Shown here in pieces: positions 16,098 through 25,307 of a stretch of 64,000 nt of DNA (positions are counted from its first letter, which is position 1; every line of letters begins with the position of its first letter). The stretch comes from JAUWKC01 sp035529895. Its GTDB lineage: Bacteria > Planctomycetota > Phycisphaerae > Sedimentisphaerales > Anaerobacaceae. Location of the stretch: NCBI GenBank assembly GCA_035529895.1, contig DATKVV010000077.1:49134-113133 (forward strand). The letters run 5' to 3'. Made by a program: the position numbers and the translations under genes. The notes beneath the pieces were generated by a model. The model ran no database searches. It was given only the letters and a program-made list of their open reading frames with translations, and was not told the DNA's origin.

Positions 16098-18095
16098 TCA
16101 ATTCGTTATCGCAGGCAAATACTTCGCCACGGAATCGCGGCTGTTCCAGCGGCAGAGCCAGTTGCCGAATAGTATCATTTTGCCCCTCCGCTCTCGGTTA
16201 AGCTGAAAAATGCTGTCCTTGCGCCAGTTGAGAATCTCGCTGGCGATTCCCATTGCCTGCGGCCCATCTAATTCCACCCCCGCCAATTCATTGGGGTCGG
16301 CGCCCAAATCGTAGACAAAGACCTTTCGGTTCACCGGATTGTACACGAATTTATGATTGCCGTTGACAAAACCCGCCGGACCCACATGTTTCCAGTCGGA
16401 AAAATATACCCTGCGTCCTTCGGCCAGCGGACCAAGTGCATCGGTCCCGTCGAAGCCGGCGGAGGATATATCGAATCCGAACAGGGTCAAAAGCGTTGGC
16501 GTCAAGTCGACGGAACTGACCGGGCTTATCACCCTTCTGCCCCGCTCAATCAAAAAAGGAGCACGCATCACCCAGGGTATGCGCAGAACCTCTTCGAAGG
16601 CGATTCGTTCGTGACCGTGCAGGCCGTGCTCCCCAAACGCCTCGCCGTGGTCGCCGATAACACAAAAAATGCTCTTCTCTGTCAGATTCAGCTTCGCAAG
16701 CTCTTCGTCAAGCGCAGCTATGAACCTGTCTGTGTAGTTAATCGCCTGGCGGTAACGCTCCACCGGCTCTTTGGCCGGCTCGGCAAACCATTTCGGAACC
16801 TCGTACGAGTCGTGTGTGACCGAGCACAGAATCGTCAGCAAAAAGGGCCTGTCGTCGGCTTTCATCCATTCCCGAACAGGTTCTAACATCGAAAATTCGT
16901 CGCTGGCCAGAGAGCCAAGAAATGTGTTCGGGTCCTTCAGGGATTCTCTGGACCAGAACTTGTCGAACCCGAGATTATACACCAGTCCCGCCCGAGATTC
17001 GAAGCTGCCCTTTGCCGACTGAAAAAATGCCGTTCGAAAACCCAGCCTCTCTTTCAGAATCCCGGCCAGCCCCCCGTAAGGCTCTAACACCGGAACCGCC
17101 TCGACAATATCGTAGGATGCCGATGGAAAGTGGCCCGTCAAAAGCCCAAAAAGAGCCTTCGTGGTGTGGCTCAGTGACGTTCGTGCGTTCCCCAATTCAA
17201 CGCCCTGCCGCGCCAGCTCTGCGAGATAGGGTGTCAGGTTCTCTTGCGCGTCCACCAGTGAAGTATACCGGTACTGAATGCCCTCAAGGACGACTATGAC
17301 CACGTTCAGCCGTCGCGGCTTTGTCGGTGCTCGTACCCCTAACCGCTCAAGCGTGGGGATTTCTCGCTTGGCGTTGGTCAAATCTGTCCTCGTCACCCGG
17401 CCGGTTTTTGGCAGGAAGGGCCCCATTAAAGCGCGCAATTGACAATTATAACGCAGCTCTTCCGAGATGCGCTGTGCCGAGCCTCCACTCGGTGCGCCCC
17501 GCCGCGCCAGCCCTGCGCTTATCACAATAATCAGGCAAATAAGCGCTCTGTAAAAAAAACGTTTGCGGTTGTAATTCGGAGGTTGCGGCCTTGCCAAAAC
17601 CCAGAAGAAAAAGCCCAGAGCAATCGCGCTGGGGCCAAGCAGTATCACCGCCGCTGCGGGCATCTTCGCAAGATTGTCCCCCACAATGCCGAAAGAATTC
17701 AGCGGGTCGCGAAATAACGGCAAAATCGTCGTCGGAAGGATTTGCATCCCGTTGCGTATCAGCCACCCCGCATTCATAACTGACCACGTGCATACAATTG
17801 CCGCGATAACTGTCGCCGTACGCACAACCCAACCTTGCGGCCAGCGGAAGCAGACCAGCGACAGGACAACTTCAACCAGAAGCAGAAAGGATATATCGTT
17901 CAGAATCCAGTCAAAGTACTCATTGGTATGGCCCGTGCGCCGCGCGTGAAAGAGTTTAACCGCCAGCGTGCAAAACAGCGCCCCAAACATAATCACGCTG
18001 TAGGCCCGCCCAGCAAGGATATTAAACGCCCTCATGCGCCGGACACATCCCTCGTTTTTGCCCGCAGAGCCGGTTTGTAATAGGTCCGTACCCAT
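16098..18095 (-). CDS. Membrane-anchored sulfatase/phosphoethanolamine-transferase-like protein
   Basis: 665 residues from ATG 18095 (a GTG directly before is also possible). The first 200 residues hold about five membrane helices (FNILAGRAYSVIMFGALFCT and on). The rest is an alkaline-phosphatase-superfamily domain facing outside: LNVVIVVLEGIQ metal-binding start, NARTSLSHTTKALFGLLTG where the nucleophile sits, SVTHDSYEVP, and the strong GDHGEAFGEHGLHGH metal site. The nucleophile region lacks the C-x-P-x-R of true sulfatases; a Thr or Ser is likely, as in lipoteichoic acid synthases and phosphoethanolamine transferases. So it may transfer a phosphoryl-alcohol group to a surface polymer rather than remove sulfate (inference). 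It is followed by a gene-free stretch and a terminator and is preceded by the GH130 gene on the same strand, 124 bases away. Confidence 0.82.
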   Translation of the reverse strand: MGTDLLQTGSAGKNEGCVRRMRAFNILAGRAYSVIMFGALFCTLAVKLFHARRTGHTNEYFDWILNDISFLLLVEVVLSLVCFRWPQGWVVRTATVIAAIVCTWSVMNAGWLIRNGMQILPTTILPLFRDPLNSFGIVGDNLAKMPAAAVILLGPSAIALGFFFWVLARPQPPNYNRKRFFYRALICLIIVISAGLARRGAPSGGSAQRISEELRYNCQLRALMGPFLPKTGRVTRTDLTNAKREIPTLERLGVRAPTKPRRLNVVIVVLEGIQYRYTSLVDAQENLTPYLAELARQGVELGNARTSLSHTTKALFGLLTGHFPSASYDIVEAVPVLEPYGGLAGILKERLGFRTAFFQSAKGSFESRAGLVYNLGFDKFWSRESLKDPNTFLGSLASDEFSMLEPVREWMKADDRPFLLTILCSVTHDSYEVPKWFAEPAKEPVERYRQAINYTDRFIAALDEELAKLNLTEKSIFCVIGDHGEAFGEHGLHGHERIAFEEVLRIPWVMRAPFLIERGRRVISPVSSVDLTPTLLTLFGFDISSAGFDGTDALGPLAEGRRVYFSDWKHVGPAGFVNGNHKFVYNPVNRKVFVYDLGADPNELAGVELDGPQAMGIASEILNWRKDSIFQLNRERRGKMILFGNWLCRWNSRDSVAKYLPAITN

Positions 18096-18219
18096 CACGA
18101 AGCAACCATACTAAAAGTCCCGACAAATAGCAAGCCGGCCCACCGCAACTGAAGTTGAAAGAACATATACAAAAAGAAACAAGCGTGCTTTTTCCTTCAA
18201 GGATTCAACGGATGCACTA

Positions 18220-19260
18220 TCAACTCAACTCCTCAAGCACCTCTTTGACGCCCACCTCCGCATACGCAATTGAAGTGTCGGCCGCGCCGTAGTAAATCTT
18301 CAGTTTATCATCCTCGCACAGCAGGCCGCAACTGAACACCACATTCCCGAAGAAGCCTCCAACCTCGTAATCGGCCTCCGGCTCGAGGATAGGCTTATCG
18401 CTTCTTGCGATAATCCCGTCCGGCCGTTCGGCCTCCAGCAGCACCCCGCCGAGGCAGTAGCGATTGTCCCGGTCGGCGCCGTGATAAATCTCCAGCCAGC
18501 CCGCCTCAGTTCTCAAAGGTGCCGCGCCTGCCCCGACCTTCAATTCATCCCAGTATCCCGCCCGAGGCCCCATAAGGCGACGATGGTTCCCCCAGCAGTG
18601 CAGGTCAGGCGACTCTGCAATCCAGATTTCTTGTTTCTTAAACAGAGACGAAACGGGCCTGTGCAGAGCGTAATACTTGCCGCCCACTTTTCCCGGAAAA
18701 AGCGCCGCATCCTTGTTCTCGGGGCAAAAAATTACCCCGTGACGCTCGAATGAGGTAAAATCCTCCGTCGATGCCAGGCACGTCGTCACCCCAAAAGGAC
18801 ACACCGCGACGTAAGTGATGTAGTATGTCCCTTCGACAAGGCTCACCCGCGCATCTTCAATACCGAATGTTTCATAATCGTTGGCCGGAGTCAGAGCAGG
18901 CCGCCCTCCAATCTCAAAATTAATGCCGTCCCTGCTCCGTGCCGCTCTTAAATGCGAAATCGACGTCAGATATGTTTCATTTGGCCTTATTATCAGCCTC
19001 GGGTCCGAAAAGTCGCTTTCCGCATCATTTTTTGAAAAGCTTTTTACGACAATGTCGCCTTGCTTTGCATCATAAATCCCCGTGAGCACTGCGTCCGCCC
19101 GTGTGGCGACGGGCCTTTCCGCCACCCGAAGCAGCAGAACAACTTCGCCCCCGAAACGCGCCACGCCCGCGTTGAATACGCCGATAACTTCGAAGCCCCC
19201 CCGTGAAGGCTTAACGTCCTTCGGCCCGATTATAGGATTCTGCGGCGAACGAAACACCAT
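18220..19260 (-). CDS. GH130 family mannoside phosphorylase-like protein
   Basis: 346 residues from ATG 19260 (GGGAGCGG about 10 bases before). Family features are in order: SPQNPIIGPKDVKP at the start, FEVIGVFNAGVARFGGEVVL, FGIEDARVSLVEGTYYITYV with the conserved Glu-Asp-Ala-Arg, KDAALFPGKVGGKYYALHRP and W-DELKVGAGAAPLRTEAGW. GH130 enzymes split beta-mannosidic bonds using phosphate, releasing mannose-1-phosphate, in the cytoplasm. No signal peptide is present, in agreement. The five-bladed propeller fold explains its length. The subfamily (beta-1,4-mannosylglucose, mannooligosaccharide or beta-1,2) cannot be told here. On the same strand as the sulfatase-like gene downstream, with a 124-base gap, so co-transcription is possible. 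Confidence 0.85.
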   Translation of the reverse strand: MVFRSPQNPIIGPKDVKPSRGGFEVIGVFNAGVARFGGEVVLLLRVAERPVATRADAVLTGIYDAKQGDIVVKSFSKNDAESDFSDPRLIIRPNETYLTSISHLRAARSRDGINFEIGGRPALTPANDYETFGIEDARVSLVEGTYYITYVAVCPFGVTTCLASTEDFTSFERHGVIFCPENKDAALFPGKVGGKYYALHRPVSSLFKKQEIWIAESPDLHCWGNHRRLMGPRAGYWDELKVGAGAAPLRTEAGWLEIYHGADRDNRYCLGGVLLEAERPDGIIARSDKPILEPEADYEVGGFFGNVVFSCGLLCEDDKLKIYYGAADTSIAYAEVGVKEVLEELS

Positions 19261-19623
19261 CACTTGTCCGCTCCCGCCATATCACGTCCTTGCATATAAT
19301 ATAACCTCTTTGCCCTCCTATATCCCGCGCCACTCGAAGAGCCTGCACGCTTGCCCGCCCAACGCGTGCTCGATCGTAGCCGTTTACTTTCGGGCCTGCA
19401 AGGCTTTTCCCGCGCATAACAGTACCCTTCACGCAGAAAAAATAAAATCGAACCGTCAAAAGAAGACCACCGTGAAGTTGCTGCGAAGCTAAGCAAGTGG
19501 ATGGAAGAAAGCTTACCAGAAGGCTTAACTGCGTTTGCTTTACCTGCTTGCCACCACAAAAGAGTGCGTACGACAAATATGCCGGAGCAGGCGTATCAGG
19601 ATAGTACCCGGCGGTATGCACGC
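19261..19623. other. Intergenic stretch, nothing recognised
   Basis: 363 bases between GH130 and the CBS-pair gene. Open frames on both strands have no family resemblance, no good ribosome site and no periodic codon use. No hairpin with a T-run and no convincing promoter was seen. Confidence 0.4.
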
Positions 19624-20025
19624 TTATCCACCGCTGTCGTCAGAAATCCTAACCTGGAGAATGTACTCAATGATATCCGCTCGGCTAACAATACCAACCA
19701 CCCTTCCCCTTGCAGTCACCGGCACCCTTCTAAAGTTGTTCTGTGTCAGACAATCGCAAATATCTCTTAGGTCCGCATCTTCGTCAAAACCGACAGGACG
19801 TTCAGACATGAAATAACCTACCGTTTCACTCTTCTCATGTTCGTGGGCATAAAACAAGCGGAGTACATCCTTCTCTGTGAGGATGCCCACGAGAGTCATA
19901 TCATCATCGACCACAGGAATGCCCGTAATATCATTCCGGACCATAAGCTCTACGGCTTGATATATTGGCGTATCTGCCTTGACGGTTATTATTTCGGTAG
20001 TCATGATATTTTTCGCTTTAATCAT
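19624..20025 (-). CDS. CBS-domain pair protein
   Basis: 133 residues consisting almost only of two CBS domains: about 7-60 (IMTTEIITVKADTPIYQAVE to GIPVVDDDMTLVGILTEKDV) and about 72-130 (FMSERPVGFDEDADLRDICD to RVPVTARGRVVGIVSRADI). A CBS pair forms a module that binds adenosine nucleotides such as AMP, ATP or S-adenosylmethionine and signals energy state to a partner. Stand-alone pairs like this are common, and the partner cannot be told from context. Start ATG 20025. A promoter lies about 100 bases upstream on the minus strand (20129-20157). Single-gene unit. Confidence 0.88.
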   Translation of the reverse strand: MIKAKNIMTTEIITVKADTPIYQAVELMVRNDITGIPVVDDDMTLVGILTEKDVLRLFYAHEHEKSETVGYFMSERPVGFDEDADLRDICDCLTQNNFRRVPVTARGRVVGIVSRADIIEYILQVRISDDSGG

Positions 20026-20128
20026 TGAAGCATCCTTCCCTTACCTCGCTTCCGGTTTTGTAACCATGTTGAAAGGCTCACTGATTGTAATCTATTCCCT
20101 GTTTTTGTAAATCAATAATATTTATTCT

Positions 20129-20157
20129 ATTATAGAAAAGCTATTAGTAATAGTCAT
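20129..20157 (-). promoter_or_regulatory. Promoter of the CBS-pair gene
   Basis: On the minus strand ATGACT (20157-20152), 17 bases, TATAAT (20134-20129). The -10 is perfect and the -35 fits at four bases. It sits in the most A/T-rich part of the region. Confidence 0.55.
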
Positions 20158-20395
20158 ATAGCCTGTAATATTGTTAGTCTTCAAGCTGTGGGCTTCGTTA
20201 AGTCATAAGCTGGTCGGCCTTTAGGAACAAGAAGGGCTGGACGGTTACTTGTGGACATGAGGTTAGGCTGTGTGTTAGATGCGCGGATGTTTCCAACGGG
20301 CATAGGCGCCTTGTTCGCCGAATGCGACGGTCCGCGGGGACCTGTTCTGATTTTGTTAACGCCTTATCTACGAACAGCAGTGCGCTGAAAATTAC
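20158..20395. other. Intergenic stretch between divergent promoters, nothing recognised
   Basis: About 240 bases between the CBS-pair promoter and the activase promoter. No reading frame with a ribosome site, hairpin or repeat stood out. Confidence 0.4.
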
Positions 20396-20423
20396 TTGCC
20401 ATTTCGTTATCGGCGGGTATATT
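20396..20423 (+). promoter_or_regulatory. Promoter of the activase fusion gene
   Basis: TTGCCA (20396-20401), 16 bases, TATATT (20418-20423). One mismatch in each hexamer. Transcription would start about 30 bases before the ATG. Confidence 0.55.
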
Positions 20424-20458
20424 AGGCATCAAGAATAGTTGTGCGAACGGAGGTTGGT

Positions 20459-23400
20459 ATGGAGGCCAATATGGAAAATATAAGGCAGTCAGATGTGGTG
20501 GCCCCCGGTCAGGCGCGCAAATATCGTGCTGAATCACTCCGCACGGCCGCCCGCGTTCACATCGGGATAGATATTGGTTCGACCAGTAGCGACGTAGTGG
20601 CGCTCGATGACGAGGGTGCCATTTTGTTCTACGATTATCGCCGGACGATGGGCCAGCCCATTGAGACGGTGCGAGGGCAGCTTGAGGCGCTGTTTGGCCG
20701 GAGGACCCGCGCTGACGTCGGGCTCGCTGCGGTAACCGGGTCGGCCGGTCGGCTTTTGGCTAAGCTTACCGACCTGCCGTTCGTCAACGAGGTGCCGGCA
20801 CAGGCAGCAGCAATCTGCCGGCTGTACCCCAAACTTGAGCAGGCCACGGTGATTGACATGGGGGGCCAGGATAGCAAGCTGATATTTATCCGCAGGGAGA
20901 AGGGAATTGGCCGCGTTCGGGATTTTGCGCTGAATACCGTCTGTGCGGCTGGAACCGGCTCCTTCCTCGACCAGCAGGCACAGCGTCTAGGTGTGCAGAT
21001 TGAGCAGGAGTTCGGGGAATTAGCCTTGCAAAGCAAAATTGTGCCTCGCATGGCCGGGCGCTGCTCCGTCTTTGCTAAAAGCGATATGATTCACCTCCAG
21101 CAGCAGGCAACGCCCATCTGCGATATTATCGCTGGTCTGTGTCTGGCGCTGGCGAGGAACCTAAAGGGCAATCTGGGCTGCGGGCGCGAGTTTGTCAAGC
21201 CGATGGTTTTCACGGGGGGCGTCGCAGCGAACCTCGGTGTGGTCAGGGCGCTGGAGGAAGTTTTTGAGTTGGAACAGGGCGAACTTTTCGTCCCGACGGA
21301 ACACTTTTTTACCGGCGCCATTGGTGCGGTGCTTGTTGCCAGGAGCAGGGGCGACCGCCGCGGCTCGGACGGCCAAATTGACCTTGGAGCGATTGAGCAG
21401 TACCTTTCGCAGCGCGGTGCGGCGCTCAAAGAGGCGCCGCGCCGGCAGCGGCTGGGCGACCCGAGTCTGCCGCCTCCTCAGAGCCTGGTTTATGAACAAT
21501 TACTTGAAAACGTGACTGAACCGATAGAGGCTTGGGTGGGGGTTGATGTCGGCTCACTAAGTACGAATGTCGCCGTGATCGACCGCCAGAGGCGGATTCT
21601 TGCAAAGGCATACCTGATGACAGCCGGCAAGCCTCTTGAGGCGGTGCGCCAGGGCATGGATGTGGTGGGCAGAAAGGTTGCCGGCAAGGTAAAGATTCTC
21701 GGTGCCGCCAGCACCGGCTCGGGACGGTACCTTACAGGGGACTTTATAGGGGCCGATTTGGTCATAAATGAGATCACAGCACAGGCCGCTGGGGCGGCCA
21801 TTGTCAATCCGAGTGTTGATACGATTTTTGAGATTGGCGGTCAGGACAGCAAGTACATATCACTGGAAAACGGCGTCGTGGTGGACTTTGAAATGAATCA
21901 TGCCTGTGCGGCCGGGACCGGTTCGTTCCTCGAAGAGCAGGCGCAGCGGCTCGACATCAAGATTGACCGTGAGTTTGCAGAGTGTGCCTTCAGAAGCGAC
22001 TCGCCTGTAAAACTTGGCGAACGCTGCACAGTATTTATGGAGTCCGACCTCCTGAGCTACCAGCAGCAGGGTGCAAAGACTGAGGACCTCGTGGCGGGCC
22101 TGAGTTATTCCATCGTCGCCAATTATCTCAACCGCGTGGTTGGTCGCCGCAAAATCGGCAAGAATATATGTTTTCAGGGCGGCACCGCCTTTAACAAGGC
22201 CGTCTGGGCGGCGTTTGAGATGGTAACCGGCAAACCGATTCTGGTACCCGACCATCACGAGGTTACCGGCGCCTTGGGTGCCGCGGCCATCGCGGCCGAC
22301 TACATGAACAAACGCGCCGCTGAAGAGGGCCGCGCGGTTGAAAGTAAATTCCGGGGCTTTGAGAATCTCATGTCCATCGAGTACACAGTCGAGTCTTTTG
22401 CGTGTGAGCACTGTCCCAACCACTGCGAAATCAAAAAGGTGCAGTTGCCGGCGGCAGAGCCGTTATACTACGGCTCCCGCTGTGACAGATACAACCTCAA
22501 GAAGAAGGGGGCCGGCGTCAAAGACCTCGGCGCGTTCGAATACCGCAGACGCCTCCTGCTCGGGTATGCCGACTTTGCCGAGAAACGCGGGGGCCAAAGT
22601 CAAAAGAGGGCCACCATAGGTATTCCTATGGCGCTGGTCTATTGGCAGCTCCTGCCGCTCTTCGCTCGTTTCTTCAGGGCGCTGGGGTTCGAAGTGGTTC
22701 TTTCCGGCCGAACCGACAAGCGAATCATCCGAATGGGCGTTGAGTCGGTTAGCGCCCAGCCATGTTTTCCTGTAAAAGTCGCATACGGGCATATTGCCGA
22801 GTTGATTGACAAGAAGGTGGATTATATTTTTCTGCCGAGCATCGTCTCGATGACCGCCGGCTTCCCCCAAAACAAGCATAACCAGCTCTGCCCCTATGTG
22901 CAGTCGCTTGCCTACCAATGTGAGGCTGCGTTTGGCGACAGGCTTGGGACGACAAAAATACTGACGCTTCCGATTCGTCTGGGTGAGGGGGACAGATTAA
23001 TACGAAGGAGCTTCGCTTCCCTCGGCGAAAAACTCGGGGTTGCTCCTCGCACGGTCGAAAGGGCGATGAAAGAAGGTTTTGCCGCCCAGGCTGGTTTTGA
23101 GCGGGCTTTGAAGGAAAAGGGCCGCCAGATTCTTGGCAGACTTGGCCCTGATGACAAGCTGTTTGTCCTGATTTCGCGGCCGTACAATGGCTGTGACGAC
23201 GGCCTGAATCTCCGGTTGCCGCGCAAGCTGGCCGAGCTCGGCGTCGCGATTATTCCTATGGACATGCTGGATCTTGGCGAGGCGCAGCTTGGCGACGAGC
23301 TGCTCCACGAGCGCGTTTACTGGTCTTACGGCCAGAAAATCTTAAGGGCCGCTGAAATAATCAGAAACGACCCCCGGCTGTTCGCCATATACCTGTCCAA

Positions 23401-24880
23401 CTTCAGTTGCGGGCCCGACTCGTTTCTTATGACCTTCTTCAAGGACATAATGGGCGAAAAACCCTGTCTGCAGCTTGAAATAGACGAGCATTCCGCTGAC
23501 GCCGGCGTGATTACCCGCCTGGAGGCCTTCCTCGAGAGCCTGAAGAATTACAGGGGAGCTGGCCGGCAGGACAGACAGGCTCTAAGAAAGCGCACTGTCA
23601 TCAAGGGGCTTACCAGAGAGCGCACACTCTATATCCCTTACATGGGCGATTGTGCCTACGGGGTGGCTTCCTGCCTTAAAGCGTACGGACAGCCCGCGGA
23701 GGTCATGCCTATAGCGGATGAGGCGGCCCTGCTGCAGGGCCGGGCCTTCACCTCGGGCAAAGAATGTCTGCCCTGTGCGATAACCAGCGGTGATATGCTC
23801 AGGATAATACGAGCCGACGGTTTTGACCCGGCCAAGGCGGCCTTTTTTATGCCGGCCGCGTCCGGCCCGTGCAGGTTTGGAATGTATAATTGCCTCCACC
23901 GGGTTATCTTGAGATACGCCGGTGCTCCGGACGTCCCCGTAATTGCGCCCAATCAGGACAGCGGCTTCTACAGCGAGCTTAGCGGCAGTCTGGGTACGGC
24001 CGGCGTCGGGGCCCGTATTTTCTCGGGCGGCGGTTTCATGAAGGATGTCTGGGTGGCTATGGTGGGTATCGACCTGCTGTTCAAGTTGATCCTGCGGATT
24101 CGCCCGTTCGCGGCGGACCCCCGCCATGCCCAGGAGGTTTATCAGAAGTTGCTGCGCCAGTGGCTGCAGGCCGTCGAAGGTCGCCGCAGCCTGTCCGAGA
24201 TGTGCGAGCTTATGGGCGCAATCGCCGACTATTTTGGGGCGGTCACGCTCGACGATACCTGCAGGAAGCCGAGGATTGGAATCGTGGGCGAAATCTACGT
24301 TCGCAGCCACCCATTCGCTAACCTGAACGTAATCGCCCGACTTGAGGAGCTTGGAGCGGCTTGTGACCTGGCTTCGCTGGCAGAGTGGATTTACTATACC
24401 AATTTCACCCGAAGCAGGACCGCCAGACGCAAGGGGCAGATGCGGGACCTGCTCACCAACAGGCTCCAGGACTATTTCCAGCATAAGATTGAACGAAGGC
24501 TTGCCGAGCCGCTGGAGCGAAAATTCGGCAAGCTGGCGGATGAGCCGGTAGAGCATGTGCTCGAGCTGGCCCGACCTTATATGGATGATTCCTTCGAGGG
24601 CGAGGCTATACTAAGCATAGGCAAAACCGTCGAGTATCACCATCAGGGTTTCGGAGGCGTGGTCAATGTTATGCCCTTTACCTGCATGCCCTCGACCATT
24701 GTCAGCACCCAGACGAGGCGCGTAAGCGCCGACTGTGGCGACATGCCCATTCTGAATTTGAGTTTCGACGGCCAGGAAGACCCGACCCTCACTACCCGCC
24801 TGGAGGCCTTTGTCGAGCAGGTCGCCTCCAGACAGATAGGCCTCTCAACCGTGGCGGACCTGCTGGCTGCCAAAACCTGA
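20459..24880 (+). CDS. Acyl-CoA dehydratase activase-related fusion (two activase domains + DUF2229 + HgdB-like part)
   Basis: 1473 residues from ATG 20459 (CGGAGG five bases before); ATG 20471 and GTG 20441 are alternatives. Two BadF/HgdC-type ATPase domains come first. Domain one spans about 25-290, with the IGIDIGSTSSDVVALDD phosphate loop and CAAGTGSFLDQQAQR. Domain two spans about 355-640, with VGVDVGSLSTNVAVID and CAAGTGSFLEEQAQR. The Cys of each CAAGTGSF is the ligand that lets a dimer hold one [4Fe-4S] cluster. A Cys-rich link follows (FACEHCPNHCEI), then a DUF2229-like domain (IGIPMALVYWQLLPLFARFF) and a C-terminal part like COG3581 (YIPYMGDCAYGVASCLKAYG, GKECLPCAITSGD). Classic activases use ATP to push one electron onto a 2-hydroxyacyl-CoA dehydratase. 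These large fusions are widespread in anaerobes and their own reaction is not established. No dehydratase gene is adjacent. Confidence 0.9.
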   Translation: MEANMENIRQSDVVAPGQARKYRAESLRTAARVHIGIDIGSTSSDVVALDDEGAILFYDYRRTMGQPIETVRGQLEALFGRRTRADVGLAAVTGSAGRLLAKLTDLPFVNEVPAQAAAICRLYPKLEQATVIDMGGQDSKLIFIRREKGIGRVRDFALNTVCAAGTGSFLDQQAQRLGVQIEQEFGELALQSKIVPRMAGRCSVFAKSDMIHLQQQATPICDIIAGLCLALARNLKGNLGCGREFVKPMVFTGGVAANLGVVRALEEVFELEQGELFVPTEHFFTGAIGAVLVARSRGDRRGSDGQIDLGAIEQYLSQRGAALKEAPRRQRLGDPSLPPPQSLVYEQLLENVTEPIEAWVGVDVGSLSTNVAVIDRQRRILAKAYLMTAGKPLEAVRQGMDVVGRKVAGKVKILGAASTGSGRYLTGDFIGADLVINEITAQAAGAAIVNPSVDTIFEIGGQDSKYISLENGVVVDFEMNHACAAGTGSFLEEQAQRLDIKIDREFAECAFRSDSPVKLGERCTVFMESDLLSYQQQGAKTEDLVAGLSYSIVANYLNRVVGRRKIGKNICFQGGTAFNKAVWAAFEMVTGKPILVPDHHEVTGALGAAAIAADYMNKRAAEEGRAVESKFRGFENLMSIEYTVESFACEHCPNHCEIKKVQLPAAEPLYYGSRCDRYNLKKKGAGVKDLGAFEYRRRLLLGYADFAEKRGGQSQKRATIGIPMALVYWQLLPLFARFFRALGFEVVLSGRTDKRIIRMGVESVSAQPCFPVKVAYGHIAELIDKKVDYIFLPSIVSMTAGFPQNKHNQLCPYVQSLAYQCEAAFGDRLGTTKILTLPIRLGEGDRLIRRSFASLGEKLGVAPRTVERAMKEGFAAQAGFERALKEKGRQILGRLGPDDKLFVLISRPYNGCDDGLNLRLPRKLAELGVAIIPMDMLDLGEAQLGDELLHERVYWSYGQKILRAAEIIRNDPRLFAIYLSNFSCGPDSFLMTFFKDIMGEKPCLQLEIDEHSADAGVITRLEAFLESLKNYRGAGRQDRQALRKRTVIKGLTRERTLYIPYMGDCAYGVASCLKAYGQPAEVMPIADEAALLQGRAFTSGKECLPCAITSGDMLRIIRADGFDPAKAAFFMPAASGPCRFGMYNCLHRVILRYAGAPDVPVIAPNQDSGFYSELSGSLGTAGVGARIFSGGGFMKDVWVAMVGIDLLFKLILRIRPFAADPRHAQEVYQKLLRQWLQAVEGRRSLSEMCELMGAIADYFGAVTLDDTCRKPRIGIVGEIYVRSHPFANLNVIARLEELGAACDLASLAEWIYYTNFTRSRTARRKGQMRDLLTNRLQDYFQHKIERRLAEPLERKFGKLADEPVEHVLELARPYMDDSFEGEAILSIGKTVEYHHQGFGGVVNVMPFTCMPSTIVSTQTRRVSADCGDMPILNLSFDGQEDPTLTTRLEAFVEQVASRQIGLSTVADLLAAKT

Positions 24881-24997
24881 CCTTCGCCTGCACGCGAATC
24901 CCCAGGGCCCGCCGCGATCCTGGAGTTTAAGCACAAGCTGATTACTGCCTTTCTTAAAGGTGACCCGAACACGGTCATCGTCCGGTATGACGCCGCG

Positions 24998-25127
24998 GAT
25001 TGCCCAACGCTACCGCCATGGCCTAGTATCGCTCCACAATAGCCCCAAAGCAGGAGGTATCCCCCTTCAATGTGGCCGTGATAAGTTTCTCGTCGCTCGT
25101 CTGTGCGTACGTGCGGTTATCCGGCAT
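24998..25127 (-). pseudogene. Truncated ECF sigma factor remnant
   Basis: From ATG 25127 (GGAGAAAATTA before it) the minus strand encodes 34 residues ending DEKLITATLKGDTSCFGAIV-ERY, the typical first helix of sigma-70 region 2 in ECF factors. A TAG follows where a Trp codon is usual, and the next codons still read AMAVALG, as expected after 'ERYW'. After that the similarity is lost and stops accumulate. So the gene is broken by a nonsense change and missing its remaining 140 or so codons. It lies in a 430-base gap between the activase fusion and the M1-like gene. Confidence 0.6.
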
Positions 25128-25307
25128 TAATTTTCTCCGACCCGAATTACTCGGCGATTCTACAATATGGAACGTCCGAATGCTGAAAATGTTACAGACA
25201 AATCTACGAAAAGGCTGTTTTTTTGTTAACATTGCGGGTACCTGACGCGTCTAAGCAATGAAGAGGTGCCCACTTTATTCGTATTTACGAAAATAGGAGA
25301 CAAGAAG

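Noticed and set aside
23582..24556. Minus-strand frame of 324 codons inside the activase gene
   Set aside because: Antisense shadow of conserved COG3581-like sequence.
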